Shown: positions 1-7,667 of the stretch, piece by piece
Layout of the letters: each line of letters begins with the position of its first letter
Position numbering within the stretch: position 1 is the first letter of the stretch
Assembly (NCBI GenBank): GCA_011620145.1
Contig: WOZT01000114.1
Location: 1-14,148, forward strand
DNA from: Gammaproteobacteria bacterium
GTDB lineage: Bacteria; Pseudomonadota; Gammaproteobacteria; UBA5335
Direction: 5' to 3'
DNA: 14,148 nt
Notes under the pieces: generated by a model
Told to the model about the DNA's origin: nothing
The model's input: only the letters and a program-made list of their open reading frames with translations
Database searches by the model: none
Translations under genes and position numbers: made by a program

Positions 1-120
1 TTGCTGGGAGACAGCGCCAGCCTGCGCTGGCTGCATCAACAGATCTGGATCGGCGCCGATCCGGCGCGCGCAGCCGCTTGGGGCGTGGCGTCGAATGAGC
101 CCGTTACTGTCGCTGCCTGA
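1..120 (+). CDS. 3' end of an unidentified gene (partial)
   Basis: The first reading frame is open from base 1 to a TGA at 118-120 and gives 39 residues. The 5' end lies outside the window. The visible tail is rich in Ala and Trp (it contains LRWLHQQIWIGADPARAAAW) and ends in a loose Ala/Val-rich stretch, like the C-terminus of a soluble protein. I do not recognise the family and propose no function. Codon use (GCC, CTG, CGC, GCG) is normal for a GC-rich proteobacterium, which supports real coding. It reads in the same direction as the following operon but is separated from it by about 250 bp with its own promoter-like elements, so it is probably a separate transcription unit. Confidence 0.5.
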   Translation: MLGDSASLRWLHQQIWIGADPARAAAWGVASNEPVTVAA

Positions 121-334
121 TCGCAGGCTTGCCTCAACTTTTCCACGCTGGGTGATGGCGAACAGATGCCCATCGCCTATTGTCTCCCGCTTTTTTTGGA
201 TCTTCCGCGGGATAAAACGCCGAATTGAGTGAGTTCAATTTCAGCTTGAACCCAACGGCGTGGGGCGTCACCCCGGATTCTTTGCCTGGGCACAACTGTG
301 GGATTGATGGGTAGCCATCTTGTTATGCCGGGCT
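121..334 (+). other. Intergenic region upstream of the pump operon
   Basis: No reading frame here looks coding. Visible structure is limited. There is a short inverted repeat GTTCAA/TTGAAC at 233-251 with a 7-bp spacer. A CCCGC/GCGGG pair at 186-211 encloses a T-run and does not have terminator form. I found no convincing terminator for the gene ending at 120. Confidence 0.4.
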
Positions 335-340
335 TATAAT
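335..340 (+). promoter_or_regulatory. Candidate -10 box of the marR-pump operon
   Basis: A perfect TATAAT lies at 335-340. No good -35 hexamer sits 16-18 bp upstream: TTGATG at 304-309 is too far and TTGTTA at 320-325 too close. The promoter may therefore be weak or activator-assisted. Initiation would fall around 346-348, inside the palindrome at 342-364, leaving a leader of only about 23 nt before the marR start. That geometry is what one expects if the MarR product represses its own operon. Confidence 0.5.
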
Positions 341-341
341 T

Positions 342-364
342 AGCCCCCTAATGATTAGAGGGCT
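342..364. promoter_or_regulatory. Palindromic operator candidate overlapping the marR ribosome binding site
   Basis: The left arm AGCCCCCTAAT and right arm ATTAGAGGGCT match at 10 of 11 positions around a central G at 353. MarR-family dimers bind palindromes of about this length, often over the promoter of their own gene, so this is the best operator candidate for the repressor encoded immediately downstream. The right arm also holds the Shine-Dalgarno AGAGGG (357-362), 7 nt before the TTG start. A second, overlapping dyad (GGGCT at 330-334, AGCCC at 342-346) surrounds the -10 box. Because TTTTCTTT follows the right arm, the element could instead be an intrinsic terminator or attenuator. Confidence 0.5.
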
Positions 365-369
365 TTTCT

Positions 370-804
370 TTGCTCCCGCTTGACGAACGCTTTTCGAACG
401 CCCTGCATAACGCGGCACGCGCCTGGAGACTGGCCGTGGATCGTCGGCTCAAGCATTTGGGCCTCAGCCAGGCAGGCTGGATGACTGTCACGGTCCTTGC
501 CAAGGCAACGGAGCCCTTATCCCAGGTCGATCTGGCCAACCGCCTGGGCGTTGAAGGCGCGACGATGGTGGCCATGATCGATCGGCTGGAAAAAGCCGGC
601 TTGGTGGTGCGCAAGCCTTCTGAAAGTGACCGGCGCGTTAAATGGGTGGAGCTGACGGAGGCGGGTGATCGGCTCTATGGCCTCGTCAAGGCCGAATCGA
701 ACACCTTTCGCAATGAGTTTTTGAAAGATATCGATGCGGAAAGCCTGTTGATCGCCACCGAACTCCTGGAGCGATTGCATGGGGTGGCGGAGTCGGCCAA
801 ATGA
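370..804 (+). CDS. MarR-family transcriptional regulator of the efflux operon
   Basis: This 144-residue protein has the size and layout of MarR/EmrR repressors: helical dimerisation segments at the ends and a winged helix-turn-helix in the middle (about 48-95). The motif LSQVDLANRLGVEGATMVAMIDRLEKAGLV, cut here to its key parts LSQVDLANRLG and MIDRLEKAGLV, is followed by the wing residues D87-R88-R89. MarR proteins usually bind DNA as dimers and let go when a phenolic or drug-like ligand binds. The start is a TTG at 370, chosen because AGAGGG lies 7 nt upstream and an in-frame stop (TGA, 352-354) excludes anything earlier. The stop overlaps the next start (ATGA), so it is translationally coupled to the exporter gene. 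Its likely role is local repressor of the pump; the ligand is unknown. Confidence 0.9.
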   Translation: MLPLDERFSNALHNAARAWRLAVDRRLKHLGLSQAGWMTVTVLAKATEPLSQVDLANRLGVEGATMVAMIDRLEKAGLVVRKPSESDRRVKWVELTEAGDRLYGLVKAESNTFRNEFLKDIDAESLLIATELLERLHGVAESAK

Positions 805-2366
805 GCAGCACCGCTATCCCCACGATGGCCGAAAGTCCTGGTTTTGGCCTGAACCGACGCATGATCACCGTCTCGATCATGCTGGCCACCATCATCCAGA
901 CGCTCGACAGCACCATCGCGAACGTCGCCCTGCCGCATATGCAAGGCAGCTTGTCCGCCTCACAGGACCAGATCACCTGGGTGCTGACGTCCTACATTGT
1001 CGCAGCGGCAATCGCCACGCCGTTGACCGGTTGGATGGTCGACCGCTTCGGTCAAAAAAACGTATTCCTGATGTCCATTGCCGGCTTCACATTTGCTTCG
1101 GCCCTGTGCGGTATTTCGATGTCGTTGACAGAAATTGTGGCGGCTCGGTTGCTGCAGGGCGTATTCGGCGCCGCATTGGTGCCGCTGTCGCAAGCGGTTC
1201 TGCTGGATATCAATCCGCCTGAAAAGCGCGGTTCGGCGATGGCGGTGTGGGGCATGGGCGTGATGGTGGGCCCCATTCTGGGGCCGACACTGGGCGGCTG
1301 GTTGACGGACAGTTACGACTGGCGTTGGGTCTTTTTCATTAATGTCCCGATCGGTGCCACAGCTTTCTACGGGGTGTGGCGATACATCCGGAAGGTGCCG
1401 GGCGAGCGGGCCATGAGCTTCGATGCTTTCGGATTTGTGACCTTGAGTCTGGCCATCGGTGCGCTGCAAATGCTGTTGGATCGTGGCGAACAAAATGACT
1501 GGTTTTCGTCGCTTGAAACCTGGATCGAAGCGATCGTGCTGGCCATGAGCTTCATCTATTTTGTGATTCACACTGTTTTCATGCCCGCCGAAAAATCCTT
1601 TTTCGACTATCGTTTGGTGAAAAATCGGAATTACGTGAGCGGCCTGCTGTTTATCTTTGTGGTCGGCATGGTGTTGTTCGCGATTCGTGCCATGACGCCC
1701 ACCATGCTGCAAAACCTTTTTCAATACACCGCTGCGACGGCTGGGCTCGTAACAGCGCCAAGCGGCATCGGCACCATGATTTCCATGCTTCTGGTCGGGC
1801 GCCTGGTCGGGCGCGTCGAGCTGCGTCTTCTTTTGTTCTCTGGATTTGTCATTACGGCCCTGTCGCTCTGGATGATGAGTGGTTATTCACTTGAAATTGC
1901 GAAGAGCGATATTGTGTGGCCCGGTGTGATTCAGGGTATCGGCATGGGTCTGGTTTTTGTGCCCTTGAGCACGGCGACATTTGCTACTCTGTCGCCCTCC
2001 ATGCGCGCGCAGGGCACAGCCATCTATAGCCTGATCCGTAACATTGGCAGCAGTATCGGCATCTCCCTGGTACAGACCTTGTTGGTGCGCAACACCCAAA
2101 TCATGCACGCATCGCTGGCTGAAAAAATCACCTATGCCAATCCCGCATTCAATGATCCTGTCGTTGCCTCGGTTTATAACCTGGGCACCCTGGAAGGGTT
2201 GGCGACGCTCAACGGGGAAATAACCCGGCAGGCCGCGATGATCGCCTATGTCGATGACTTTTGGATGATGACCATTTTAACCGTGCTGGTTATTCCCCTG
2301 TTGCTGCTGATCAGCCCGCCGAAAAAAGGTGAAGCAAGCATGACAGACCATATTGCGATGGATTAG
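801..2366 (+). CDS. emrB: EmrB-type multidrug exporter, MFS DHA2 family (14 TM)
   Basis: This is the inner-membrane proton-driven transporter of the pump, 521 residues, usual for the 14-helix DHA2 family (EmrB, QacA-like). Visible signatures are motif D1 LDSTIANVALP (35-45) with the membrane Asp36, motif A GWMVDRFGQK (77-86), motif B around Arg116 (RLLQGVFGA), and antiporter motif C with GPILGPTLGG (157-166), typical of drug:H+ antiporters. Many strongly hydrophobic segments follow up to a short charged tail. The ATG overlaps the marR stop, and GGAG lies about 9 nt upstream. The next gene starts 4 nt after its stop. Together with the EmrA-like and NodT-like products it should export hydrophobic compounds directly to the outside. 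The substrate cannot be read from the sequence. Confidence 0.93.
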   Translation: MSSTAIPTMAESPGFGLNRRMITVSIMLATIIQTLDSTIANVALPHMQGSLSASQDQITWVLTSYIVAAAIATPLTGWMVDRFGQKNVFLMSIAGFTFASALCGISMSLTEIVAARLLQGVFGAALVPLSQAVLLDINPPEKRGSAMAVWGMGVMVGPILGPTLGGWLTDSYDWRWVFFINVPIGATAFYGVWRYIRKVPGERAMSFDAFGFVTLSLAIGALQMLLDRGEQNDWFSSLETWIEAIVLAMSFIYFVIHTVFMPAEKSFFDYRLVKNRNYVSGLLFIFVVGMVLFAIRAMTPTMLQNLFQYTAATAGLVTAPSGIGTMISMLLVGRLVGRVELRLLLFSGFVITALSLWMMSGYSLEIAKSDIVWPGVIQGIGMGLVFVPLSTATFATLSPSMRAQGTAIYSLIRNIGSSIGISLVQTLLVRNTQIMHASLAEKITYANPAFNDPVVASVYNLGTLEGLATLNGEITRQAAMIAYVDDFWMMTILTVLVIPLLLLISPPKKGEASMTDHIAMD

Positions 2367-2370
2367 TGAC

Positions 2371-3867
2371 ATGAACGATTTAACGAGCGGCATGGCTCAA
2401 GGCGACCAGGCATCCATTTTTTGGCCTTCAATGCGGCTGACGGTTATCTGTCTGTGCGCCATTCTGTTCGGGATGGTCGGCTGTGCCAGAATCCCCGCTG
2501 ATCACGATACGTTACCGCAGCAGGATCTTGCTGGTGTGCAACTCGCCCCAAACATCAAGCTGGCGCGTGATGGTTGGCCGCAGGCGCAATGGTGGACGCG
2601 CTATGGCGATGAGCAGTTGAACCAGTTGATGGCCCAGGCTTTGAAGGATGGCCCCACATTGCAAGTGGCCGGGGCCCGCATTGGCTCGGCGCGCGCGGCA
2701 CTCAAATTGGATCGTGCCGATCTGGGCGCTGATGTGGCACTTGATGCAACAATCAATCGTCAGCGCTACTCCGCCAATGGCTTGTTTCCACCACCCATTG
2801 GGGGCCGCTATTACGGAGAATCAACGCTTCGTCTGATGGCAGGTTATGACCTCGACTGGTGGGGAAAGCGTCGGGCAGCAATCGAGGCGGCGGTCGGTGA
2901 GGTGAATGCGCGTCGGGCTGAATATGCCCAAGCGGAACAGACACTGGCTGCTTCGATTGTGCAGAGTTATTTCAATTTGCAGGCGGGCGGCGCGCGTTTG
3001 GCCAACGTCGAAAAAATGCGTGTGGCGCAGCGCAGCCTGGTGATGGATCGAAGTAAACGCGTTGCGCATGGCCTGGCGTCCATTGATGAACAACGTAAGG
3101 CGGAAGAAGATCTGGCTGGATTGAATGAGCAACATGCGGCGCTTGCGGCGCAGTATGGCCGCGAGCTTGAGGCATTGCGCGCCTTGTTGGGCGCAGATGG
3201 TCATGCACTGGCCAGTTTTGCGCCGCACGCGCTTCCTGACGTTCCCGATTCATTGCCGACAAACCTCGGTATTGAGTTGCTGGCGCGCCGTCCTGATCTG
3301 CAAGCCGCACGGTGGCGAATCGAAGCCTCATTGAGCCGCATTGAGGCGGCACAAGCGGCGTTTTACCCCGACATCAATCTCAGCAGTTTTTTTGGCTTTG
3401 ATGCCTTGTCGATTGACAACCTCATGAAGGCATCGAGCCGAACACCTTTCATAGGTTCAACACTGAGCCTGCCATTGTTTGACAGCGGCAGATTGCAAGC
3501 CCGTCTCGGTGTGGCACGAATTCAGCGCAATGAAATCATTGCCGATTACAACCAGTCTGTATTCGTGGCCGTGCGCGATGTGGCGCAAAGCGGATTGGCC
3601 CTGCAAGGCCTGGAAATTCAGACCCGGGAACAGGCAGCGTCAGCCGCCGCCATACAGGCCTTGATGAACACCGCATCGGCCCGATTCAATCAAGGTCTGA
3701 TCGATCACAGCACCTTGCTGTCCGCTGAAATGGCGGTACTCAAGCAGGAAGATGCCAGCCTGCAATTGAAAAATCAGCAACTGCAGGCTGAAGTGGCCTT
3801 GATCAAGGCATTGGGGGGCGGTTATCGGGCGGAACCAAGCCCCATGGATACTGCGCTCAAACAGTAA
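2371..3867 (+). CDS. NodT-family outer-membrane factor lipoprotein (TolC-like)
   Basis: This is the outer-membrane channel of the tripartite pump. It has two OEP repeats, as in NodT/OprM/CusC proteins, and is of usual length (498 residues). The early motif WWTRYGDEQLNQL is the standard opening of the family, and GIELLARRPDLQAARWRIEA opens the conserved middle part. A signal sequence (MRLTVICLCAILFGMVGC) ends at Cys38, a slightly atypical lipobox, so N-terminal lipidation is likely. The ATG at 2371 is chosen, 4 nt after the exporter stop. It gives an unusually long polar stretch before the signal peptide. The ATG at 2431 would give a classic 18-residue lipoprotein signal but has no Shine-Dalgarno. 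A TTG at 2353 in the same frame is less likely. Having its own outer-membrane channel makes the pump independent of a housekeeping TolC. Confidence 0.88.
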   Translation: MNDLTSGMAQGDQASIFWPSMRLTVICLCAILFGMVGCARIPADHDTLPQQDLAGVQLAPNIKLARDGWPQAQWWTRYGDEQLNQLMAQALKDGPTLQVAGARIGSARAALKLDRADLGADVALDATINRQRYSANGLFPPPIGGRYYGESTLRLMAGYDLDWWGKRRAAIEAAVGEVNARRAEYAQAEQTLAASIVQSYFNLQAGGARLANVEKMRVAQRSLVMDRSKRVAHGLASIDEQRKAEEDLAGLNEQHAALAAQYGRELEALRALLGADGHALASFAPHALPDVPDSLPTNLGIELLARRPDLQAARWRIEASLSRIEAAQAAFYPDINLSSFFGFDALSIDNLMKASSRTPFIGSTLSLPLFDSGRLQARLGVARIQRNEIIADYNQSVFVAVRDVAQSGLALQGLEIQTREQAASAAAIQALMNTASARFNQGLIDHSTLLSAEMAVLKQEDASLQLKNQQLQAEVALIKALGGGYRAEPSPMDTALKQ

Positions 3868-3889
3868 GCGGGTAAATGGAACAGCACTT

Positions 3890-5047
3890 ATGACAACAGA
3901 CAATCCGGTCACTTCGAATAATCGCAAACGCCGACTGATGATGCTGGGCGCAACCCTGCTTTTCATTCTGCTCGCGATTGCCTACGGCATTTATTACATC
4001 CAGGTGTTATCACAGCAGGAAGAGACCGATAACGCTTATGTGGGTGGCAACCTGATCACACTGACCTCCCAGGTTTCCGGCAATGTCCAGGACATTCTTG
4101 TCGTTGAAACTCAGCAGGTTCAAGCCGGCGCAGAGGTCATCAAGCTGGATCCCACTGATGCCGAAGTGGCGCAACGTCAGGCGGAGGCCCGCTTGGAGGC
4201 GGCGGTATTCCAGTTGCGCGAGCGCTACGCCTCTCTTGCCCAATATGAGGCAGTGATCGCACAGCGCCAGCTTAGTGTACAAAAGGCGCAGGATGATCTG
4301 GCGCGTCGAGCGCCGCTGGCTGGCGACCAAACTCTGTCAGCCGAAGAGGTTGCACATGCCAGACAGGCTGATGAAGATGCCAGGGCCGCACTGGATGTCG
4401 CTGTCAAGCAGGCAGAATCCGTCCGATCGGGGCTGGGTGGGGTGGCGCTGATCAACCATCCGAGTGTGCTTTCCGCCAAGGCTGATTTCATCCAAACCTG
4501 GCTTGCGCTGAGGCGTAATGTGATTCTGGCCCCGGTGTCGGGTTATATCGCCAAGCGCAGTGTGCAGGTGGGTGCTCATGTCACGCCGGGAACGGTCATG
4601 CTCTCCATCGTTCCACTGGATCAATTATGGGTTGATGCCAACTTCAAGGAATCGGAATTGCGCAATATCCGTGTGGATCAGCCCGTTAAGATCGAAGCGG
4701 ATCTCTACGGCAGCAAAGTGGAATATCACGGTAAAGTTGGCGGCTTATCAGCCGGAACAGGCAGCGCTTTTTCGTTGCTGCCAGCACAGAATGCAACCGG
4801 AAACTGGGTCAAGGTCGTTCAGCGTTTGCCGGTTCGGATTCAGCTTGATCCGAAGGAATTGGCTGAGCATCCCTTGCGCATTGGCTTGTCAACGACGGTG
4901 ACGGTGGATACGCATCAACGGGACGGCGGTGTGCTGGGAAGTTCCATGCCTTTGGCGCCAGTGAATTCCACCCAGGTCCTGAACCAACCCATTCAGGAAG
5001 CCGAAGCCATTGCCGATCGCATTATTTCCAGAAGTCTTGCGAAATAA
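3890..5047 (+). CDS. emrA: EmrA-type periplasmic adaptor (HlyD/membrane fusion protein)
   Basis: This adaptor bridges the MFS exporter and the outer-membrane channel; its 385 residues are normal for EmrA. A short cytoplasmic basic N-terminus (NRKRR) leads into a single membrane helix (about 17-39). The family signature TDNAYVGGNLITLTSQVSG follows at about 46-64. The two lipoyl half-motifs lie at about 63-87 and 214-238 (APVSGYIAKRSVQVGAHV), separated by a long charged helical hairpin (about 88-205). The segment VDANFKESEL (248-257) is typical of the beta-barrel domain. The ATG lies 22 bp after the outer-membrane factor stop, with only a weak GGA upstream, so translation probably depends partly on coupling. 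Confidence 0.92.
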   Translation: MTTDNPVTSNNRKRRLMMLGATLLFILLAIAYGIYYIQVLSQQEETDNAYVGGNLITLTSQVSGNVQDILVVETQQVQAGAEVIKLDPTDAEVAQRQAEARLEAAVFQLRERYASLAQYEAVIAQRQLSVQKAQDDLARRAPLAGDQTLSAEEVAHARQADEDARAALDVAVKQAESVRSGLGGVALINHPSVLSAKADFIQTWLALRRNVILAPVSGYIAKRSVQVGAHVTPGTVMLSIVPLDQLWVDANFKESELRNIRVDQPVKIEADLYGSKVEYHGKVGGLSAGTGSAFSLLPAQNATGNWVKVVQRLPVRIQLDPKELAEHPLRIGLSTTVTVDTHQRDGGVLGSSMPLAPVNSTQVLNQPIQEAEAIADRIISRSLAK

Positions 5048-5087
5048 TTTGGTTCTGGTGTTTGAGCGAGCATGAAATAGGCACAAC

Positions 5088-5525
5088 ATGTACCGCAAAA
5101 TTCTACTGGCCTACGATAGTTCAAAGTTCAGCGCATCGGCCCTGCGTCAATCGGTCGAACTGGCGAGCCTGTGCAAGGCGGAATTACACCTATTGGGGAT
5201 CGTCGTCACGACTGGGGGGATGGCAATTGCGGAGGCAGTTGGCCCCCCGGACGTGTGGGGACGAGAGCGAGAGGATCTGAAGCGAGTCATCGAACCCATT
5301 GTGAAAGACCTTCGCGCGCAAGGGCTAACGGTGTTTGCCGGTCTTCGTCATGGCGCGCCAGCGGTTGAAATTGCCGCTTATGCTCATGAAGTCGGCGCCG
5401 ATCTGGTGGTGGTTGGCCACAGCCATAAAGATGCGCTGACACGCTGGTTCCAGGGTTCCGTCGGCAGCAAGCTGCTGGATCATTTGCCGTGCAGCCTGCT
5501 CGTGGCAACGGACAAGGGCGAATGA
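5088..5525 (+). CDS. Universal stress protein, UspA family
   Basis: This is a single-domain Usp of 145 residues, the normal size, and should be cytoplasmic and dimeric. The first strand carries the nucleotide-contacting Asp10 in KILLAYDSSKFS. The C-terminal ATP-binding loop fits G-2x-G-9x-G-S except that His113 replaces the second glycine (G110, H113, G123-S124). Nucleotide binding may therefore be altered, or the protein may belong to a non-binding subgroup. It starts 40 bp after the emrA stop with a weak AGG 7-9 nt upstream. No terminator lies between them, so it probably shares the pump transcript, which would link stress physiology to drug exposure. Family assignment is secure; its role here is inferred from position only. 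Confidence 0.88.
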   Translation: MYRKILLAYDSSKFSASALRQSVELASLCKAELHLLGIVVTTGGMAIAEAVGPPDVWGREREDLKRVIEPIVKDLRAQGLTVFAGLRHGAPAVEIAAYAHEVGADLVVVGHSHKDALTRWFQGSVGSKLLDHLPCSLLVATDKGE

Positions 5526-5632
5526 CCCTCCCGCGTTTGTGATCTGAGCGGCGCGCGGGTCTGCCCTCGTCAGCGATGCGGAGCGGTGGCGAACAGAAAG
5601 AGCGCTGGCTGCCATCCGCCCCGAAAAGCCCG

Positions 5633-6169
5633 TCAGCGCCAGCGTTCCGGGCGCACTTCGACCTGTGCCTGATTCACGCTCACCCACAGGCTGCCGTCCT
5701 GAACCGAGACCTGCATCTGCATGCTGCGCGATAGCTCCGGAACCAGGGCGGCCGTGGCCGTCGCGGGCAGGTGCAGCACGGTGAGATTGTCGAAACGGGC
5801 GAGGCTGCCGCGAATCTTCTCCCACCAGATGTGCGGCGCGCGCTCGCCATAGGTCACCACCGTGACGCGCTCGGCGCGGTGGGCACCCTTGCGGATGCGG
5901 CTCTCATCGGGCAGGCCCAGTTCGATCCAGTGGACGATGGCGCCGGTCAAATCCTTTTGCCAGAGATCCGGTTCATCCTCGCTGCTCAGCCCGCGCGTGA
6001 ATTGCAGATCCGCGCTTGCGTAGAGGGCGAAGGTCAGAATCCGCACCATCAGCCGCTCTTCGGTCTCGGACGGGTGGCAGGCCAGCGTCAGGGCGTGGTC
6101 CGCGTAGTAGCCGCGATCCATGTCGGCGATGTTGAGCTGGACCTTGTAGACCGTTGCCTTGAGCGCCAT
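5633..6169 (-). CDS. yaeQ: YaeQ family protein
   Basis: The 178-residue product matches the E. coli YaeQ family throughout. It opens MALKATVYK, then has CHPSETEER (31-39), LQFTRGLSSEDEPDLW (55-70) and WIELGLPDESRIRKG (81-95), with a conserved IWWEK motif (114-118). YaeQ structures have a PD-(D/E)XK nuclease-like fold, and the E84 and D88 region lies where such a centre would be. The biological role is unsettled; it was first linked to suppression of rfaH mutants. The ATG start is exact for the family. The gene begins 18 bp after dbpA ends, with GGGTGA about 12 nt upstream, so it is probably co-transcribed with dbpA. It converges on the pump operon, and I see no clear terminator in 5526-5632. 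Confidence 0.93.
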   Translation of the reverse strand: MALKATVYKVQLNIADMDRGYYADHALTLACHPSETEERLMVRILTFALYASADLQFTRGLSSEDEPDLWQKDLTGAIVHWIELGLPDESRIRKGAHRAERVTVVTYGERAPHIWWEKIRGSLARFDNLTVLHLPATATAALVPELSRSMQMQVSVQDGSLWVSVNQAQVEVRPERWR

Positions 6170-6187
6170 GTCAGCGTGTCACCCGCA

Positions 6188-7573
6188 TCATGGCAATTGC
6201 TGCGCCGAAAAGCGGCGTCCCTTGATGCCCGCCTCGCTCAGGCGCCGGAGCGCCGCCGGCGCCGCCGACCGATCGACGGCGACAAAGGCGTGGCGATCGA
6301 AGAGATCGATCTTGCCCACCGCCGTTCCCGCGATGCCGTCCTCGCCCGTCAATGCCCCCAGGATGTCGCCCGGTCGCAGCTTGTCGCGGCGACCGCCGCC
6401 GATGCGCAATGTGATCCAGCGCGGCGCCACCACCGGCGCTTGCGCATCGATCGTCGGCAGCGGCTGCCACTGCAAGGGGCGCTGCTGTTTGTCCTCGATC
6501 ACATTGGCGCGATGCACCTCGCCGGGCGCGCACAGGCTGAGCGCGAGGCCGGTCTGGCCGGCGCGACCGGTGCGGCCGATGCGATGCACATGGGTTTCAG
6601 GCTCGAACGCCAGCTCGACATTGATCACGGCGGCGAGATCCTTGATGTCCAGGCCCCGCGCCGCAACGTCGGTCGCCACCAGCAGCGGACAACTCTGGTT
6701 GGCGAATTGCACCAGCACCTGGTCGCGCTCGCGCTGTTCCAGATCGCCATGCAGGGCGGCGACATGAAATCCCGCCGCCCGCAAGGACTGGGCAACCTCG
6801 TCGCAGCGTTGCCGCGTGTTGCAGAACAGCACGGCCGAGGCGGGCTGGTAATGCCGCAGCAAGGCATTGAGCGCCTGCTCCCGGGCGCGCGGGTCGACTT
6901 CGAAAAAGAGCTGCTCGATCTGCGTGTCCGCCGCCGCCGAAGGCACGGTGATCTCCACCGGATCGTGCTGGAAACGGCGGCTCAAGGCGCGAATCGTGTC
7001 CGGATAGGTGGCGGAGAACAGCAGCGTCTGGCGCTCCGGCGGCGCGCATGCGATCACCTCGACCATGCTGTCGTGGAAGCCCATGTCGAGCATGCGATCG
7101 GCCTCATCCAGCACCAGCGTTTTCAGCCGCGACAGCTTCAGCGAGCCTTTGGTCAGATGCTTCAGGACGCGCCCCGGCGTCCCGACCACGACATGGGCGC
7201 CGGATTCCAGGGAATTCAGTTGCGGCGCCATCGGCATGCCGCCGCACAGGGTCAGCATCTTGATGTTGCCCAGGCCCCGCGCGAGTTGGCGCAGCACCTT
7301 GGTGACCTGGTCCGCCAGCTCGCGGGTGGGGCAAAGGATCAGCGCCTGGGGCTCGAAACAGCGCGCATCGAGGCGGGTCAGCAGGGCGATGCCGAACGCG
7401 GCCGTCTTGCCGCTGCCCGTCATGGCCTGGGCGATGACATCCTGCCCGGCCAGCAGCGCGGGCAGGCTTTGGGCCTGCACCGGCGTCATGGCGTCGTAGC
7501 CCAGCTCGTGCAAGGTGGTGAGCAGTTCCGGCGCGAGCGGCAGGGTGGAAAAGGCGGCGGGAGTCGATGGCAC
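6188..7573 (-). CDS. dbpA: ATP-dependent RNA helicase DbpA (DEAD-box, 50S assembly)
   Basis: DbpA is an RNA helicase activated by hairpin 92 of 23S rRNA and acts in large-subunit assembly. All core motifs are present in 461 residues: Q-motif with F8 and Q33, Walker A AQAMTGSGKT (48-57), PTREL (82-86), TPGR (132-135), DEAD (156-159), SAT (187-189), ARGLDI (305-310) and HRIGRTGR (330-337). The C-terminal RNA-binding domain (about 388-461) carries the DbpA hallmarks LRPGDILGALTG and GIKGRRF, which separate it from RhlE or SrmB. The GTG at 7573 fits the E. coli N-terminus best. It has no Shine-Dalgarno, and its leader holds a CCTCCTTT stretch. yaeQ follows within 18 bp. Confidence 0.95.
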   Translation of the reverse strand: MPSTPAAFSTLPLAPELLTTLHELGYDAMTPVQAQSLPALLAGQDVIAQAMTGSGKTAAFGIALLTRLDARCFEPQALILCPTRELADQVTKVLRQLARGLGNIKMLTLCGGMPMAPQLNSLESGAHVVVGTPGRVLKHLTKGSLKLSRLKTLVLDEADRMLDMGFHDSMVEVIACAPPERQTLLFSATYPDTIRALSRRFQHDPVEITVPSAAADTQIEQLFFEVDPRAREQALNALLRHYQPASAVLFCNTRQRCDEVAQSLRAAGFHVAALHGDLEQRERDQVLVQFANQSCPLLVATDVAARGLDIKDLAAVINVELAFEPETHVHRIGRTGRAGQTGLALSLCAPGEVHRANVIEDKQQRPLQWQPLPTIDAQAPVVAPRWITLRIGGGRRDKLRPGDILGALTGEDGIAGTAVGKIDLFDRHAFVAVDRSAAPAALRRLSEAGIKGRRFSAQQLP

Positions 7574-7667
7574 GGCAAGGCGATCCGAGGAAAGGAGGCG
7601 CTATGGTACACCGGGGTGGCTGCCGCTAGCGGTCGCGCTGGATCCGTTGTCGAGGCAAATAGGGAGC
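7574..7667. other. Short spacer between the restriction island and dbpA
   Basis: This spacer must hold the dbpA promoter if dbpA is not read through from the island. No strong promoter is visible. There is a perfect 10-bp palindrome CCGCTAGCGG at 7623-7632. On the - strand CCTCCTTT (7591-7598) lies 17 nt before the dbpA start. On the + strand the same bases read as a strong AAAGGAGG site, 4 nt before an ATG (7603) that opens only an eight-codon frame ending at 7629. Confidence 0.4.

Noticed and set aside
186..211. CCCGC/GCGGG pair with a T-run as a terminator of the first gene
   Set aside because: The T-run lies in the loop and not after the stem, and the 5-bp stem is too weak.
960..1724. 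254-codon - strand frame within the exporter gene
   Set aside because: It is antisense to emrB, which has clear MFS motifs; the translation is His/Arg/Gln-rich with no domain.
5603..5643. CGCTGGC/GCCAGCG inverted repeat as a terminator for usp or yaeQ
   Set aside because: The loop is 27 nt, there is no T-run on either side, and it extends into the yaeQ coding end.
7603..7629. Eight-codon ORF on + strand with a perfect AAAGGAGG site
   Set aside because: It is too short to support as a gene. The site is more simply the complement of a pyrimidine stretch in the dbpA leader; kept only as a remark.
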